The notes under the pieces: generated by a model
The model's database searches: none
The model's input: the letters and a program-made list of their open reading frames with translations, nothing else
Told to the model about the DNA's origin: nothing
Made by a program: the position numbers and the translations under genes
NCBI RefSeq assembly: GCF_018613855.1
Contig: NZ_JAGGPK010000020.1
Location: forward strand, 62,001 to 126,000
Direction: 5' to 3'
From: Arthrobacter sp. ISL-30
GTDB taxonomy: Bacteria; Actinomycetota; Actinomycetes; Actinomycetales; Micrococcaceae
DNA: 64,000 bases
Shown: in pieces, positions 1 through 7,833 of the stretch
Position numbering within the stretch: position 1 is the stretch's first letter
Layout of the letters: each line of letters starts with the position of its first letter

Positions 1-1
1 G

Positions 2-157
2 TTTGAGAATGTCACACTCAAGCCCCACGTCACTGTTGCGGATCCGGCACAGCTGGAAAAGCTGCCCGAGCTGCACCATGAGGCCAACAAGGTCTGTTTC
101 ATTGCCCGCAGTGTGAACTTCCCGGTCCGGCATGAAGCCACCGCGTCATCCGGCTAG
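2..157 (+). CDS. OsmC/Ohr family protein, C-terminal fragment
   Basis: Only the last 51 codons are in the window, ending at TAG 155-157. The tail reads like OsmC-type hydroperoxide-detoxifying proteins: a TVADPAQLEKLPELHHEA stretch followed by the resolving-cysteine motif NKVCFIARSV. In this family a conserved Cys near the C-terminus works with an N-terminal Cys to reduce organic peroxides. The N-terminal half is outside the window, so the first Cys and the subfamily (OsmC, Ohr or YhfA-like) cannot be checked. The next gene is convergent 33 bp away. Confidence 0.65.
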   Translation, partial: FENVTLKPHVTVADPAQLEKLPELHHEANKVCFIARSVNFPVRHEATASSG

Positions 158-190
158 ACGCCTGCGCCTGGTCTAATCCCCTGCGGGGGT

Positions 191-1189
191 CTAATCCCCT
201 GCCGGCGCGGATGCCAGCAGTTCCCCGACCAGCCGGGCCTCTGTCAGCGGGCTCAGCCCTGCTTTCCGCTCCCTGTCCAGGCCGCGCTGCCGTTCATCAG
301 CCAGCGTGTCGCGGAGCGTTTCCTGCCAGGGGCGCAGGGTAAGGCCCGCATCCAGGGCGGCCGTATTGGCGCGGGCACAAAAGCCGTCGTGATTGGGCGG
401 CAGCCAGAGAGGCAGGGAGTCAGGCCCCGACCAGTACTCCACGCCATGGCTCTGCAACCAATCCTCTCCGGCAACGACGACGTCCCCCGGCGGGCCTGCC
501 TGGATCCTCGCCTCATCGATATATTCCCCAAAGGGCACCACTTCGCCGACGGCGTTGAAGGTGCCCACGATTCCTTGCTCCGCCGCCTTCAGGATCCAGG
601 CGGCGAGGTCCCGAACGTCGATGACCTGTGTCGGGAAATCCGGGATGTCGGGAAGCAGGACGGTGTCCTCATTGCGGGCAAAACGCGCGGGCCAATATCC
701 GTAGCGATCGCTGGCGTCCCCCTGCCCGGCGATCAGCCCGGCCCGGCAGATGTGCGCCTTCGCGCCGACGAGCTCGCGGCTGGCAAGTTCTATGGCCACT
801 TTTGCTTCCCCATAACGCTCCGGGGTAAACGGAACAGTTGCCGGAAGCGGCTCAAGGAGAGCTGTGTCTTCGTCGGAGCCGACGATTGAATGGTCCGCAT
901 ACACGGAGCAGCTGGAGACGAACGTCCAGTGCCTTGTGCGGTCTGCCAATGCCCGGAGCGCGCCGCGCGCCTGGGAAGGGTCACGCGCGATCTCGACGAC
1001 GGCGTCCCACTCGCCATCGGGATAGGCATCGTCTCCGACGGTGCGGTCCCGGCGCAGCCACTGCACCCCGGGCGGCGGGGAAGCCACGGATCCACGTGCA
1101 AGGCAGGTGACATTGTGTCCAGCCAGGACTGCCTGGCGTGCGACTTCAGCGGAGAGGAAGGCGGTGCCGCCCAGGATCAGGATGCGCAT
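191..1189 (-). CDS. NAD-dependent epimerase/dehydratase (extended SDR family)
   Basis: A 332-residue protein starting MRILILGGTAFLS. The N-terminus carries the Rossmann glycine motif of extended short-chain dehydrogenases (LGGTAFLSAEVARQA, residues 5-19). It lacks the usual YxxxK in its clearest form; RYGEAKVAIE near residue 125 (Y and K separated by three residues) is the likely catalytic pair. This group includes sugar-nucleotide epimerases and isoflavone-reductase-like proteins; the substrate cannot be told. It is monocistronic, convergent with the OsmC gene and divergent from mscS. Confidence 0.8.
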   Translation of the reverse strand: MRILILGGTAFLSAEVARQAVLAGHNVTCLARGSVASPPPGVQWLRRDRTVGDDAYPDGEWDAVVEIARDPSQARGALRALADRTRHWTFVSSCSVYADHSIVGSDEDTALLEPLPATVPFTPERYGEAKVAIELASRELVGAKAHICRAGLIAGQGDASDRYGYWPARFARNEDTVLLPDIPDFPTQVIDVRDLAAWILKAAEQGIVGTFNAVGEVVPFGEYIDEARIQAGPPGDVVVAGEDWLQSHGVEYWSGPDSLPLWLPPNHDGFCARANTAALDAGLTLRPWQETLRDTLADERQRGLDRERKAGLSPLTEARLVGELLASAPAGD

Positions 1190-1314
1190 GCCGCCACCCT
1201 ACGGCGATAGGGTTGGAGAGAGACAGAGCTTTCCGCGCAGGGCGAATATGACAAGTGCGAACAGGACAAGCCGGAACAAGTCGCACGAGTAAAGCAACAG
1301 GAGTACTTCCGTCT

Positions 1315-2067
1315 ATGGACACCAATGTTTCTCCCCTACCCGAAGTAGCGGCGGATGTAGCGAGAATTGATGTCGCGGGCATCCTGATTACCATCGGCGT
1401 CGGCGTGGCCGTGTGGCTCATCGCCAGCTTCATCATCGTCAGGATCACCAGGCGCGTGGCCAGTGGGAGCACGCTCTTCAAGAAGCCGCATTTCCGCTGG
1501 GTGGCTCCTGCCCTGAGGGCCCTGGACCATGAGCGGCGGGCCCAGCGTGCCGAGACCATTGGATCCCTGCTCAACAGTGTGGTTGGCGTCGTCATCGTAA
1601 CCATCGTGATCATCTATGTGCTCAAGTACTTGAATGTGGACATCACGCCGCTCCTGACGAGCGTTGGAATCCTTGGTGTCGCGATTGGCTTCGGCGCCCA
1701 GCAGTTGATCCGCGACTTCCTCGCCGGAATCTTTATCACCATCGAGGACCAATACGGGATCGGCGACGTCATCGAAACCAGCGAGGTAGTGGGTACCGTG
1801 GAATCCGTCGGGCTGAGGATCACCAGGGTCCGAGCCAACGACGGCGCCATCTGGTACCTTCGCAATGGCGAAATCCTGCGCGTGGGCAACCGGTCCCAAG
1901 GCGACTACGTTCCCCCTTCGGATGCTGAGTCGCAGGATGAATCGCAGGACGAAGACGAACCAAAGGTCGCGCCGCCCCTGAAAGCAGCTTCGCAGCCGGC
2001 AGAAGCCGCAGCGCCGGCATCCCAGAATCCAGTAGCAAAGCATCCGGACCAGAAAGCCAGTGAGTAG
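1315..2067 (+). CDS. Small-conductance mechanosensitive ion channel, MscS family
   Basis: A 250-residue membrane protein. I chose ATG 1315 over an in-frame ATG at 1255 because AGGAG lies just upstream and family homology begins there. Two hydrophobic segments (about residues 20-45 and 85-110) precede the MscS pore region: LLTSVGILGVAIGFGAQQ followed by the beta domain (EDQYGIGDVI, GTVESVGLRITRVR). The last 60 residues are acidic, then Ala/Pro-rich, a low-complexity tail common in Micrococcales homologues. Role: release of solutes under hypo-osmotic shock. It overlaps the globin gene by 8 bases, suggesting co-transcription. Confidence 0.9.
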   Translation: MDTNVSPLPEVAADVARIDVAGILITIGVGVAVWLIASFIIVRITRRVASGSTLFKKPHFRWVAPALRALDHERRAQRAETIGSLLNSVVGVVIVTIVIIYVLKYLNVDITPLLTSVGILGVAIGFGAQQLIRDFLAGIFITIEDQYGIGDVIETSEVVGTVESVGLRITRVRANDGAIWYLRNGEILRVGNRSQGDYVPPSDAESQDESQDEDEPKVAPPLKAASQPAEAAAPASQNPVAKHPDQKASE

Positions 2068-2614
2068 CATGAGCAGTCAGTCAGCGCCCCATCCGCCGCA
2101 AGACCAGAACCAGGCTGTCCAGGGTGAACGTCAGGGAGCCCCGGCGGCGACACAACCGCCGTCGAGCCTTCCCCTGCACGGTCGTCAGCTTATGCAGAAC
2201 GATCCATTCAGCCAGCCGGGTTACACGGACAGCTTCTACGATGCGATCGGCGGGCACGATACGTTCGTGAAGCTTATCGACGTGTTTTATGACGGTGTTG
2301 CCAAGGATCCACTGCTCCGGCCGATGTACCCCGAAGAGGACCTGGGCCCGGCCAAGAGCCGATTCCTGATGTTCCTTGAGCAGTACTGGGGCGGCCCGAC
2401 CACTTATAGCGAAGAGCGCGGCCATCCAAGGCTGCGGATGCGTCACATGCCGTTCCGCGTGACTCCGGAGGCGAAAGACCGGTGGCTGTTCCACATGCGT
2501 GCAGCGGTTGATTCCCTGGGATTGTCTCCACTGCACGAGGGCACCCTGTGGGACTACATGGAGCGCGCCGCGATGACAATGATCAACAGTCCCTCCGCCT
2601 CAGAGGGGAACTAG
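2060..2614 (+). CDS. glbO: Group II truncated haemoglobin (GlbO-like)
   Basis: A 184-residue protein; GTG 2060 or ATG 2069 are both possible starts. The first 55 residues are a Gln/Pro-rich extension, then the 2-on-2 globin domain begins at SFYDAIGGHDTFVKLIDVFY. The family core is clear: LLRPMYPEEDLGPAK, FLEQYWGGPTTYSEERGHP, the haem-ligating RMRHMPF, and WLFHM. Group II truncated globins bind O2/NO and are linked to redox or NO metabolism. The start overlaps the mscS stop. Confidence 0.9.
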   Translation: MSSMSSQSAPHPPQDQNQAVQGERQGAPAATQPPSSLPLHGRQLMQNDPFSQPGYTDSFYDAIGGHDTFVKLIDVFYDGVAKDPLLRPMYPEEDLGPAKSRFLMFLEQYWGGPTTYSEERGHPRLRMRHMPFRVTPEAKDRWLFHMRAAVDSLGLSPLHEGTLWDYMERAAMTMINSPSASEGN

Positions 2615-2623
2615 CCGTGGAAA

Positions 2624-3328
2624 TTAGTGCTTCCTGTTAGTGCTTCGGCTGGAGGCGCCGGCGCCGAAGTCGAGGCCGGCCCCTGTACGCACCAGCACAT
2701 GGCCACGCTGGCTGCTGATCCTGAACCAGCGCCCATTACGGTAGAGCTGCTGTTCGCCGTCGGCCAGGAACCCCAAGGCCAGCGCGGCAAACGCTGCACC
2801 GGCAGGCACGCCCCAGGCCTGCTCCAAGCCGCGACCCCACACCGCCGCGCGGGCGTTGTTCACGATCAGGGCACCGGGGTTCTCAGGAACAATTCCGGCC
2901 ACCTCGGCAACTCCCGCCTCAGCCGAAGACTTCAGCTCTGCGTCCGCGATACTGCCCAGCAGCTCCCAGCCGGAACGCGGCGCCCCGACGCCGGCCCATG
3001 ACTCGGACACTGTGGTAGGCGGAACCGGCAGCTCGACATCGTCGTCGGAGGATCGGGCAAGACGGTCCAGTACGGACGCCAGCGAGACGGTGGAATCCAA
3101 CTCGGCAGGCTCCGCGAGGGCCATGGTCCGAAGGCCGAGAATTGTGGGAGTAGCCTCCCCCAGCAGCCGTGGCCGGAGCACGCAGACATACGCCGCCAGG
3201 ACGGAACCTGCTGCCTGGAGCCTAATTGCCCCGTCATCGATCCTTTTGGCTCGGGTGACGAAGGTGCGCAGATCGGCCAGATCGCGGGAGTCGGCGAAGC
3301 GGACGGATTGGGTCAAGACATCGGACAC
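2624..3328 (-). CDS. Conserved hypothetical protein, actinobacterial
   Basis: A 234-residue protein that I do not assign to a named family. The frame is open far upstream because it runs antisense across tesB; I place the start at GTG 3328 (VSDVLTQSVRF), where sensible sequence begins. The N-terminal 60 residues contain DLADLRTFVTRAKRIDDGAIRLQA, and the C-terminal half is Ala/Gly-rich ending in LGFLADGEQQLYRNGRWFRISSQRGHVLVR, which looks like a folded acidic/basic mixed domain. No membrane segment or signal peptide is visible. It is convergent with the globin gene and divergent from tesB. Confidence 0.6.
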   Translation of the reverse strand: MSDVLTQSVRFADSRDLADLRTFVTRAKRIDDGAIRLQAAGSVLAAYVCVLRPRLLGEATPTILGLRTMALAEPAELDSTVSLASVLDRLARSSDDDVELPVPPTTVSESWAGVGAPRSGWELLGSIADAELKSSAEAGVAEVAGIVPENPGALIVNNARAAVWGRGLEQAWGVPAGAAFAALALGFLADGEQQLYRNGRWFRISSQRGHVLVRTGAGLDFGAGASSRSTNRKH

Positions 3329-3351
3329 GTTAACGACTCTACCGGCATAGC

Positions 3352-3405
3352 GCTTGTTGAGCAGTGTCCGCTTGTTGAGCAGTACGTGCTTGTTGAGCAC
3401 TGTCA
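3352..3405. repeat. Three tandem 18-bp repeats upstream of tesB
   Basis: Three contiguous units, each starting GCTTGTTGAGCA: 3352-3369, 3370-3387 and 3388-3405. The first 12 bases are identical in all three; the last six vary. They occupy most of the space between the divergent hypothetical gene and tesB. Confidence 0.9.
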
Positions 3406-3427
3406 GGGCGCCGTCTAGAGTCGAACC

Positions 3428-4408
3428 ATGACTGACGCGCACACCGGCCTGCAGAACCAGGTCTTCCAGGATCCGACTTCCACTTTGATTGAGCTGCTGG
3501 ACCTGGGTCAGCTTGAAGGGGCGCGTACCGACGAAGACATCTTCCTGGGTCCGTCGCAGAAGCAGCCGAGGCAGCGGGTGTTCGGTGGCCAGGTCCTGGC
3601 ACAGGCCTTGATGGCCGGGATGCGGACGGTCGAGCCGGACCGCGTCGTCCATTCGATGCACGGATATTTCCTTCGTCCAGGCGACGCCAACAAGCCCATC
3701 ACCTTCGGGGTTCAACGGCTCAGGGACGGCCGGTCCTTCTCGGCACGCCGGGTACATGCTTACCAGGAGGGCGTGCCCATCCTGTCCATGATTGCTTCGT
3801 TCCAGCTGACCGACGACGGCGTCGATCACCAGTCCGGGATGCCCGCGGGCGTCCCAGATCCAGAATCGCTGCCGAGTACGGCGGACCTGCTCAGCAAATA
3901 CGATCACCCCATCGCCCGGCATCTTGCCTTCGAACGGCCCTTCGACGTTCGCCATGTGGACCCCGCCTTGTACGTATCCGCCAGCGGAGAAAGGACGGCC
4001 ACGAATGCTGTCTGGATGAAGACGTTTGGTCCGCTGCCCGACGACGAATTCCTTCATCGCGCCGCCCTTGCCTTCGCCAGCGACTACACCATCCTGGAAC
4101 CTGTGTTGCGCCGACACGGCCTGAGCTGGATGACTCCCGGAATGAGCGTAGCGAGCCTGGATCACGCAATGTGGTGGCATCGTCCGGCCCGAGTGGACGA
4201 ATGGCTCCTGTACGTCCAGGAATCCCCCAGCGCCCAGGGCGCCCGAGGGCTTTCGACCGGCAAAATCTTCAATCGACAGGGCCTGCATGTGGCATCAGTG
4301 GCCCAGGAAGGCATGGTCCGGGTTCCGACGGACCTGAAGAGCAAGGTTGTCGGCGCCATCCAGTCGCGCGTCCTGGAGCACCAGGTGCGGAAGGCCGAGC
4401 GGGACTAG
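3428..4408 (+). CDS. tesB: Acyl-CoA thioesterase II (TesB family)
   Basis: A 326-residue double hot-dog thioesterase that hydrolyses medium and long acyl-CoA esters. Family landmarks: VFGGQVLAQAL near residue 52, VHSMHGYFLRPGD near 80, GRSFSARRVHA near 102, then the second hot-dog domain ending SLDHAMWWHRP and DEWLLYVQESPSAQGARG. It is about 30-40 residues longer than E. coli TesB, mostly at the C-terminus and in the loop between domains. The short upstream gap holds three tandem repeats that could be regulatory. It is convergent with ettA across a strong hairpin. Confidence 0.92.
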   Translation: MTDAHTGLQNQVFQDPTSTLIELLDLGQLEGARTDEDIFLGPSQKQPRQRVFGGQVLAQALMAGMRTVEPDRVVHSMHGYFLRPGDANKPITFGVQRLRDGRSFSARRVHAYQEGVPILSMIASFQLTDDGVDHQSGMPAGVPDPESLPSTADLLSKYDHPIARHLAFERPFDVRHVDPALYVSASGERTATNAVWMKTFGPLPDDEFLHRAALAFASDYTILEPVLRRHGLSWMTPGMSVASLDHAMWWHRPARVDEWLLYVQESPSAQGARGLSTGKIFNRQGLHVASVAQEGMVRVPTDLKSKVVGAIQSRVLEHQVRKAERD

Positions 4409-4433
4409 TTTCCCGAAGCAGCAATTACGGCAA

Positions 4434-4460
4434 AGGCCGGCTCCCTGGGGGAGCCGGCCT
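4434..4460. terminator. Bidirectional terminator between tesB and ettA
   Basis: Perfect 12-bp stem AGGCCGGCTCCC (4434-4445) / GGGAGCCGGCCT (4449-4460) with a 3-nt loop, between two convergent genes. No strong U-tract on either side. Confidence 0.8.
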
Positions 4461-4479
4461 CTGTGCTGTAGAACGAAAC

Positions 4480-6162
4480 TTAGTCGCGGGTGAGGCGGCG
4501 GTGAGTGACGCGATGCGGCTTTGCGGCATCGGGGCCGAGGCGCTCCACCTTGTTCTCCTCGTAGGACTCGAAGTTGCCCTCGAACCAGTACCACTTGGAC
4601 GGGTTCTCGTCGTCGCCTTCGTAGGCAAGGATGTGCGTTGCCACGCGGTCAAGGAACCAGCGGTCGTGCGAAACCACCACGGCGCAGCCGGGGAATTCGA
4701 GCAGTGCGTTTTCAAGGCTGCTCAGTGTTTCGACGTCGAGGTCGTTGGTGGGCTCGTCGAGGAGCAGCAGGTTTCCTCCCTGCTTGAGCGTGAGCGCAAG
4801 ATTCAGGCGGTTACGCTCACCACCGGAGAGCACCCCGGCCTTCTTCTGCTGGTCCGGACCTTTGAAACCAAAGGCAGACACGTAGGCACGCGAAGGCATT
4901 TCCACCTGGCCGACCTGGATGTGGTCCAGCCCGTCGGAAACAACCTCCCACAGTGTCTTGTTGGGGTCGATGCCCCCACGGGACTGGTCCACGTAGGAAA
5001 TCTTGACCGATTCGCCGATCTTGAGTTCGCCGTCGTCAAGGGGCTCAAGTCCCACGATGGTCTTGAAGAGGGTCGACTTGCCGACGCCGTTCGGGCCGAT
5101 GACGCCCACGATGCCGTTTCTCGGGAGGGAGAAGGAGAGGTCCTCGATCAGGACACGGTCATCAAAGCCCTTCTTGAGGTCCTTGGCTTCAATAACCATG
5201 TTGCCCAGGCGGGGTCCCGGCGGGATCTGGATCTCTTCGAAGTCGAGCTTGCGAGTGCGCTCGGCCTCGGCTGCCATTTCCTCGTAGCGTGCCAGACGAG
5301 CCTTGGATTTGGTCTGGCGGCCCTTGGCGTTGGAACGGACCCAGTCGAGTTCCTCGGAGAGGCGCTTGGCAAGCTTGGCATCCTTCTTGCCCTGCACCTC
5401 AAGGCGTGCCCGCTTCTTCTCAAGGTAGGTGGAGTAGTTGCCCTCGTAGGGGTAGAGGTGACCGCGGTCAACCTCGGCGATCCACTCAGCGACGTGGTCC
5501 AGGAAGTAGCGGTCGTGAGTGACGGCAAGGACGGCACCAGGGTACTTGGAGAGGTGCTGCTCAAGCCACAGGACACTCTCGGCGTCCAGGTGGTTGGTGG
5601 GCTCGTCAAGAAGCAGGAGGTCCGGCTTCTGGAGCAGGAGCTTGCAGAGGGCTACACGACGACGCTCACCACCGGACAGGACCGTGACGTCCGAATCCGC
5701 CGGCGGGCAGCGGAGGGCGTCCATGGCCTGTTCCAGCTGCGAGTCGATGTCCCACGCGTCGGCGGCATCGATGGCTTCCTGCAGCTTGCCCATTTCCTCG
5801 AGGAGGGTGTCGTAATCCGCGTCCGGATTGGCCATTTCCTCGGAGATCTCGTTGAAGCGCTTGATCTTTCCGTAGATTTCACCGACGCCTTCCTGCACGT
5901 TGCCCAGGACGGTCTTTTCCTCGTTCAGCGGCGGCTCCTGGAGCAGAATGCCTACGCTGTAGCCGGGGCTAAGGCGTGCCTCGCCGTTGGACGGCGTGTC
6001 CAGGCCCGCCATGATCTTAAGGATGGTGGATTTACCCGCACCGTTCGGGCCCACGACGCCGATCTTGGCGCCGGGGTAAAAGGACATGGTTACGTCGTCC
6101 AGAATAAGTTTGTCGCCAACGGCCTTGCGGGCCTTGGTCATTGTGTAGATGAATTCCGCCAT
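4480..6162 (-). CDS. ettA: Energy-dependent translational throttle protein EttA (ABC-F)
   Basis: A 560-residue soluble ABC-F protein with two ATPase domains and no membrane part. Domain 1 has Walker A GPNGAGKST near residue 39, signature LSGGERRRVALCK and Walker B LLLLDEPTNHLD. The linker/arm region (LEKKRARLEVQGKKDAK onward) follows. Domain 2 has GPNGVGKST, LSGGERNRLNLALTL and LLLLDEPTNDLD. The length and N-terminus (MAEFIYTMTKARKAVGD) match EttA closely. EttA binds the ribosomal E site and gates entry into elongation according to the ATP/ADP ratio. Single gene, bounded by the hairpin at 4434-4460. Confidence 0.95.
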   Translation of the reverse strand: MAEFIYTMTKARKAVGDKLILDDVTMSFYPGAKIGVVGPNGAGKSTILKIMAGLDTPSNGEARLSPGYSVGILLQEPPLNEEKTVLGNVQEGVGEIYGKIKRFNEISEEMANPDADYDTLLEEMGKLQEAIDAADAWDIDSQLEQAMDALRCPPADSDVTVLSGGERRRVALCKLLLQKPDLLLLDEPTNHLDAESVLWLEQHLSKYPGAVLAVTHDRYFLDHVAEWIAEVDRGHLYPYEGNYSTYLEKKRARLEVQGKKDAKLAKRLSEELDWVRSNAKGRQTKSKARLARYEEMAAEAERTRKLDFEEIQIPPGPRLGNMVIEAKDLKKGFDDRVLIEDLSFSLPRNGIVGVIGPNGVGKSTLFKTIVGLEPLDDGELKIGESVKISYVDQSRGGIDPNKTLWEVVSDGLDHIQVGQVEMPSRAYVSAFGFKGPDQQKKAGVLSGGERNRLNLALTLKQGGNLLLLDEPTNDLDVETLSSLENALLEFPGCAVVVSHDRWFLDRVATHILAYEGDDENPSKWYWFEGNFESYEENKVERLGPDAAKPHRVTHRRLTRD

Positions 6163-6265
6163 GCGTACAAATCTAGTGGGTTGAACTGGATATCACACAT
6201 TCCCGGAGACCGTTCTGAAGACCGACGCGATAGACGGACAGGTCCGGCAGGCCCTTCGGCGACGA

Positions 6266-6796
6266 CTAGCTCGAATCGCCCACGAAACACTTGCCGCTGG
6301 CAAGGACAGGCAATACGCCAACCGTGACAGCGCCTCCACGGATCTGTCCGATCACGCAATCGCCCCCGGACTTTGCCGCCGCTTCTATGGCATCCACATC
6401 AAGTCCAGTCGGTGTCTTGCTAGTGGATATTTCTAGGGTGTCCGCGGGAATTCCGGCGGCGACAAGAGCGGACTTGAGCTCTTCCCGATCCGGTATTGCC
6501 TTGCCTTGGGCGGCAGCCGCGGTAAGCACGTTCCTCAGGGTTCCTGAAAGGAGTTCGGTTGCTGTCGCCACAGTGGACTGTGGTGTGGGTGGGGAAGAAA
6601 GTGATGGTGAGGCTGTTGCCAGGGAACCGGTGGTGGCCAGGGCAGTGCTCGATTCCCCTGCAGGAGTTCCCACGGTGGGAGGAACACTTCCGGAACAAGC
6701 GGCGGCGGAAAGTGTGACAAGCCCTGCAACCGCCCCCAGTATCGCGCCACGTGCGGGGTTTTTGATGAGAACGTGAGACCTTCCGCTGCTTTTCAC
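6266..6796 (-). CDS. Putative lipoprotein, DUF6993-like
   Basis: A 176-residue exported protein. A positively charged N-terminus and hydrophobic stretch lead into the lipobox LSAAAC near residue 34, followed by a Ser/Thr/Pro-rich linker. The C-terminal half (LRNVLTAAAAQGKAIPDREEL to the end) resembles the small secreted domain common in Micrococcales, and contains a Cys pair (GGDCVIGQI, GKCFVGDSS). Function unknown. It is separate from ettA by about 100 bp and in the same orientation. Confidence 0.75.
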   Translation of the reverse strand: MKSSGRSHVLIKNPARGAILGAVAGLVTLSAAACSGSVPPTVGTPAGESSTALATTGSLATASPSLSSPPTPQSTVATATELLSGTLRNVLTAAAAQGKAIPDREELKSALVAAGIPADTLEISTSKTPTGLDVDAIEAAAKSGGDCVIGQIRGGAVTVGVLPVLASGKCFVGDSS

Positions 6797-6920
6797 CCTG
6801 CAATTCTGCCACGCGGCACTGCGGCGCGAGGATAAGGCGCGAGCATAAGCAATCCGGGGTGGTGTCCGAACGATTCAACCGCGCCGCAGTGCGACCCTCT
6901 TGGATTGCGGGAATCGGCAG

Positions 6921-7475
6921 TCAAGCGACTGCCGAAACCAGCTCACCCGTTTCAGTGTCCACCAAGAGCGCCTCTCCATCACCTTCCTCCGGCAGCACCT
7001 CAATGGTTGCCGGGGGCTCCCCCGCTTCGTCCTCGGGTGGCGCCTCGGACCCTTCGGGAGAAGTCCACGGGTTGCTCAGGGCTGCATCGCCGGGCTGATT
7101 GGCCTGAGGCGCCGAAGTGCCGCTCATCCGGGTGAAGTTGGCGGTCCCCCACATGAGATCATGCCCAATGGACTCTGCGTCGATCTCCGCCACGTGGTAG
7201 ATCTTGCCTTCGTGTTCCCACTGACGCAGTTTCAGCTTGCCTACAACGATGACGCGCTGGCCCTTCTTGAGGCTGCACGCGACATGGCCGGCCAGATGCC
7301 TAAACGACTGGATTGTGAACCAGTTGGTGTTGCCATCCACCCATGTACTCGTGTTGCGGTCAAAACGGCGTTCCGTGGATCCCAACCTGAATGAAGCTGT
7401 CGAGGTGCCGCCCGGCGTCGTCGAACTCCTGATTTCCGAGGCGACGAAGCCCCGAACTGTAATAATGTCGCTCAC
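6921..7475 (-). CDS. ssb: Single-stranded DNA-binding protein (SSB-like)
   Basis: A 184-residue protein with a GTG start and an N-terminal OB fold (about residues 1-105): ITVRGFVASEIRSSTT, STERRFDR, WFTIQSFRHLAGHVA, KKGQRVIVVGKLKLRQWE. The C-terminus is long, acidic and Pro-rich but ends GELVSAVA, without the DDDIPF-type tip by which the main SSB recruits partner proteins. This is therefore probably an accessory SSB paralogue and not the replicative copy. Confidence 0.88.
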   Translation of the reverse strand: MSDIITVRGFVASEIRSSTTPGGTSTASFRLGSTERRFDRNTSTWVDGNTNWFTIQSFRHLAGHVACSLKKGQRVIVVGKLKLRQWEHEGKIYHVAEIDAESIGHDLMWGTANFTRMSGTSAPQANQPGDAALSNPWTSPEGSEAPPEDEAGEPPATIEVLPEEGDGEALLVDTETGELVSAVA

Positions 7476-7691
7476 CGTAGTGTCCTAACGTGAGATGAAG
7501 TGCCATATCCGGCCCTTCCAGCTTCGCTCCCAGGGAAACGGCGACCCAGTCCAGAATCGCGGTATGTGCATATCTCCAGCGGATGGACGCCTGTGGAGGA
7601 TGAGTGCGACAGGGCGCCCTCCTGACGCCGAACGGCGCAAAGTGGCTGTAAACTTTCAGGGGCACCATAGACAACGGTTGTTGGTGTACAT

Positions 7692-7764
7692 GCCCCAGTA
7701 GCTCAGGGGATAGAGCAGCGGCCTTCTAATCCGCCGGTCGGGGGTTCGATTCCCTCCTGGGGCG
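7692..7764 (+). tRNA. tRNA-Arg (anticodon TCT)
   Basis: A full cloverleaf can be folded: acceptor stem GCCCCAG/CTGGGGC, D arm GCTC...GAGC, anticodon loop CTTCTAA giving TCT, and T arm GGGGGTTCGATTCCC. The closing pair of the anticodon stem next to the loop is a C/T mismatch. CCA is not encoded. A hairpin terminator follows at 7792. Confidence 0.95.
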
Positions 7765-7791
7765 CAGTTGTGGTGAGGCGATACATCGGCG

Positions 7792-7824
7792 ACTCCCCGG
7801 TCTTCCGACCGGGGAGTTTCTCTT
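7792..7824 (+). terminator. Rho-independent terminator after tRNA-Arg
   Basis: Perfect 11-bp stem ACTCCCCGGTC (7792-7802) / GACCGGGGAGT (7807-7817), TTCC loop, followed by TTCTCTT. Confidence 0.85.
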
Positions 7825-7833
7825 GCCCACTCC

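Noticed and set aside
3329-4288. The open frame of the 2624-3328 gene continues upstream to 4288
   Set aside because: That part is antisense to the clear tesB gene and reads as low-similarity sequence; GTG 3328 is a better start.
4171-6327. A 718-codon open frame on the plus strand opposite ettA
   Set aside because: Antisense shadow: the minus strand encodes a complete EttA with all ABC motifs, and the plus frame has no family resemblance.
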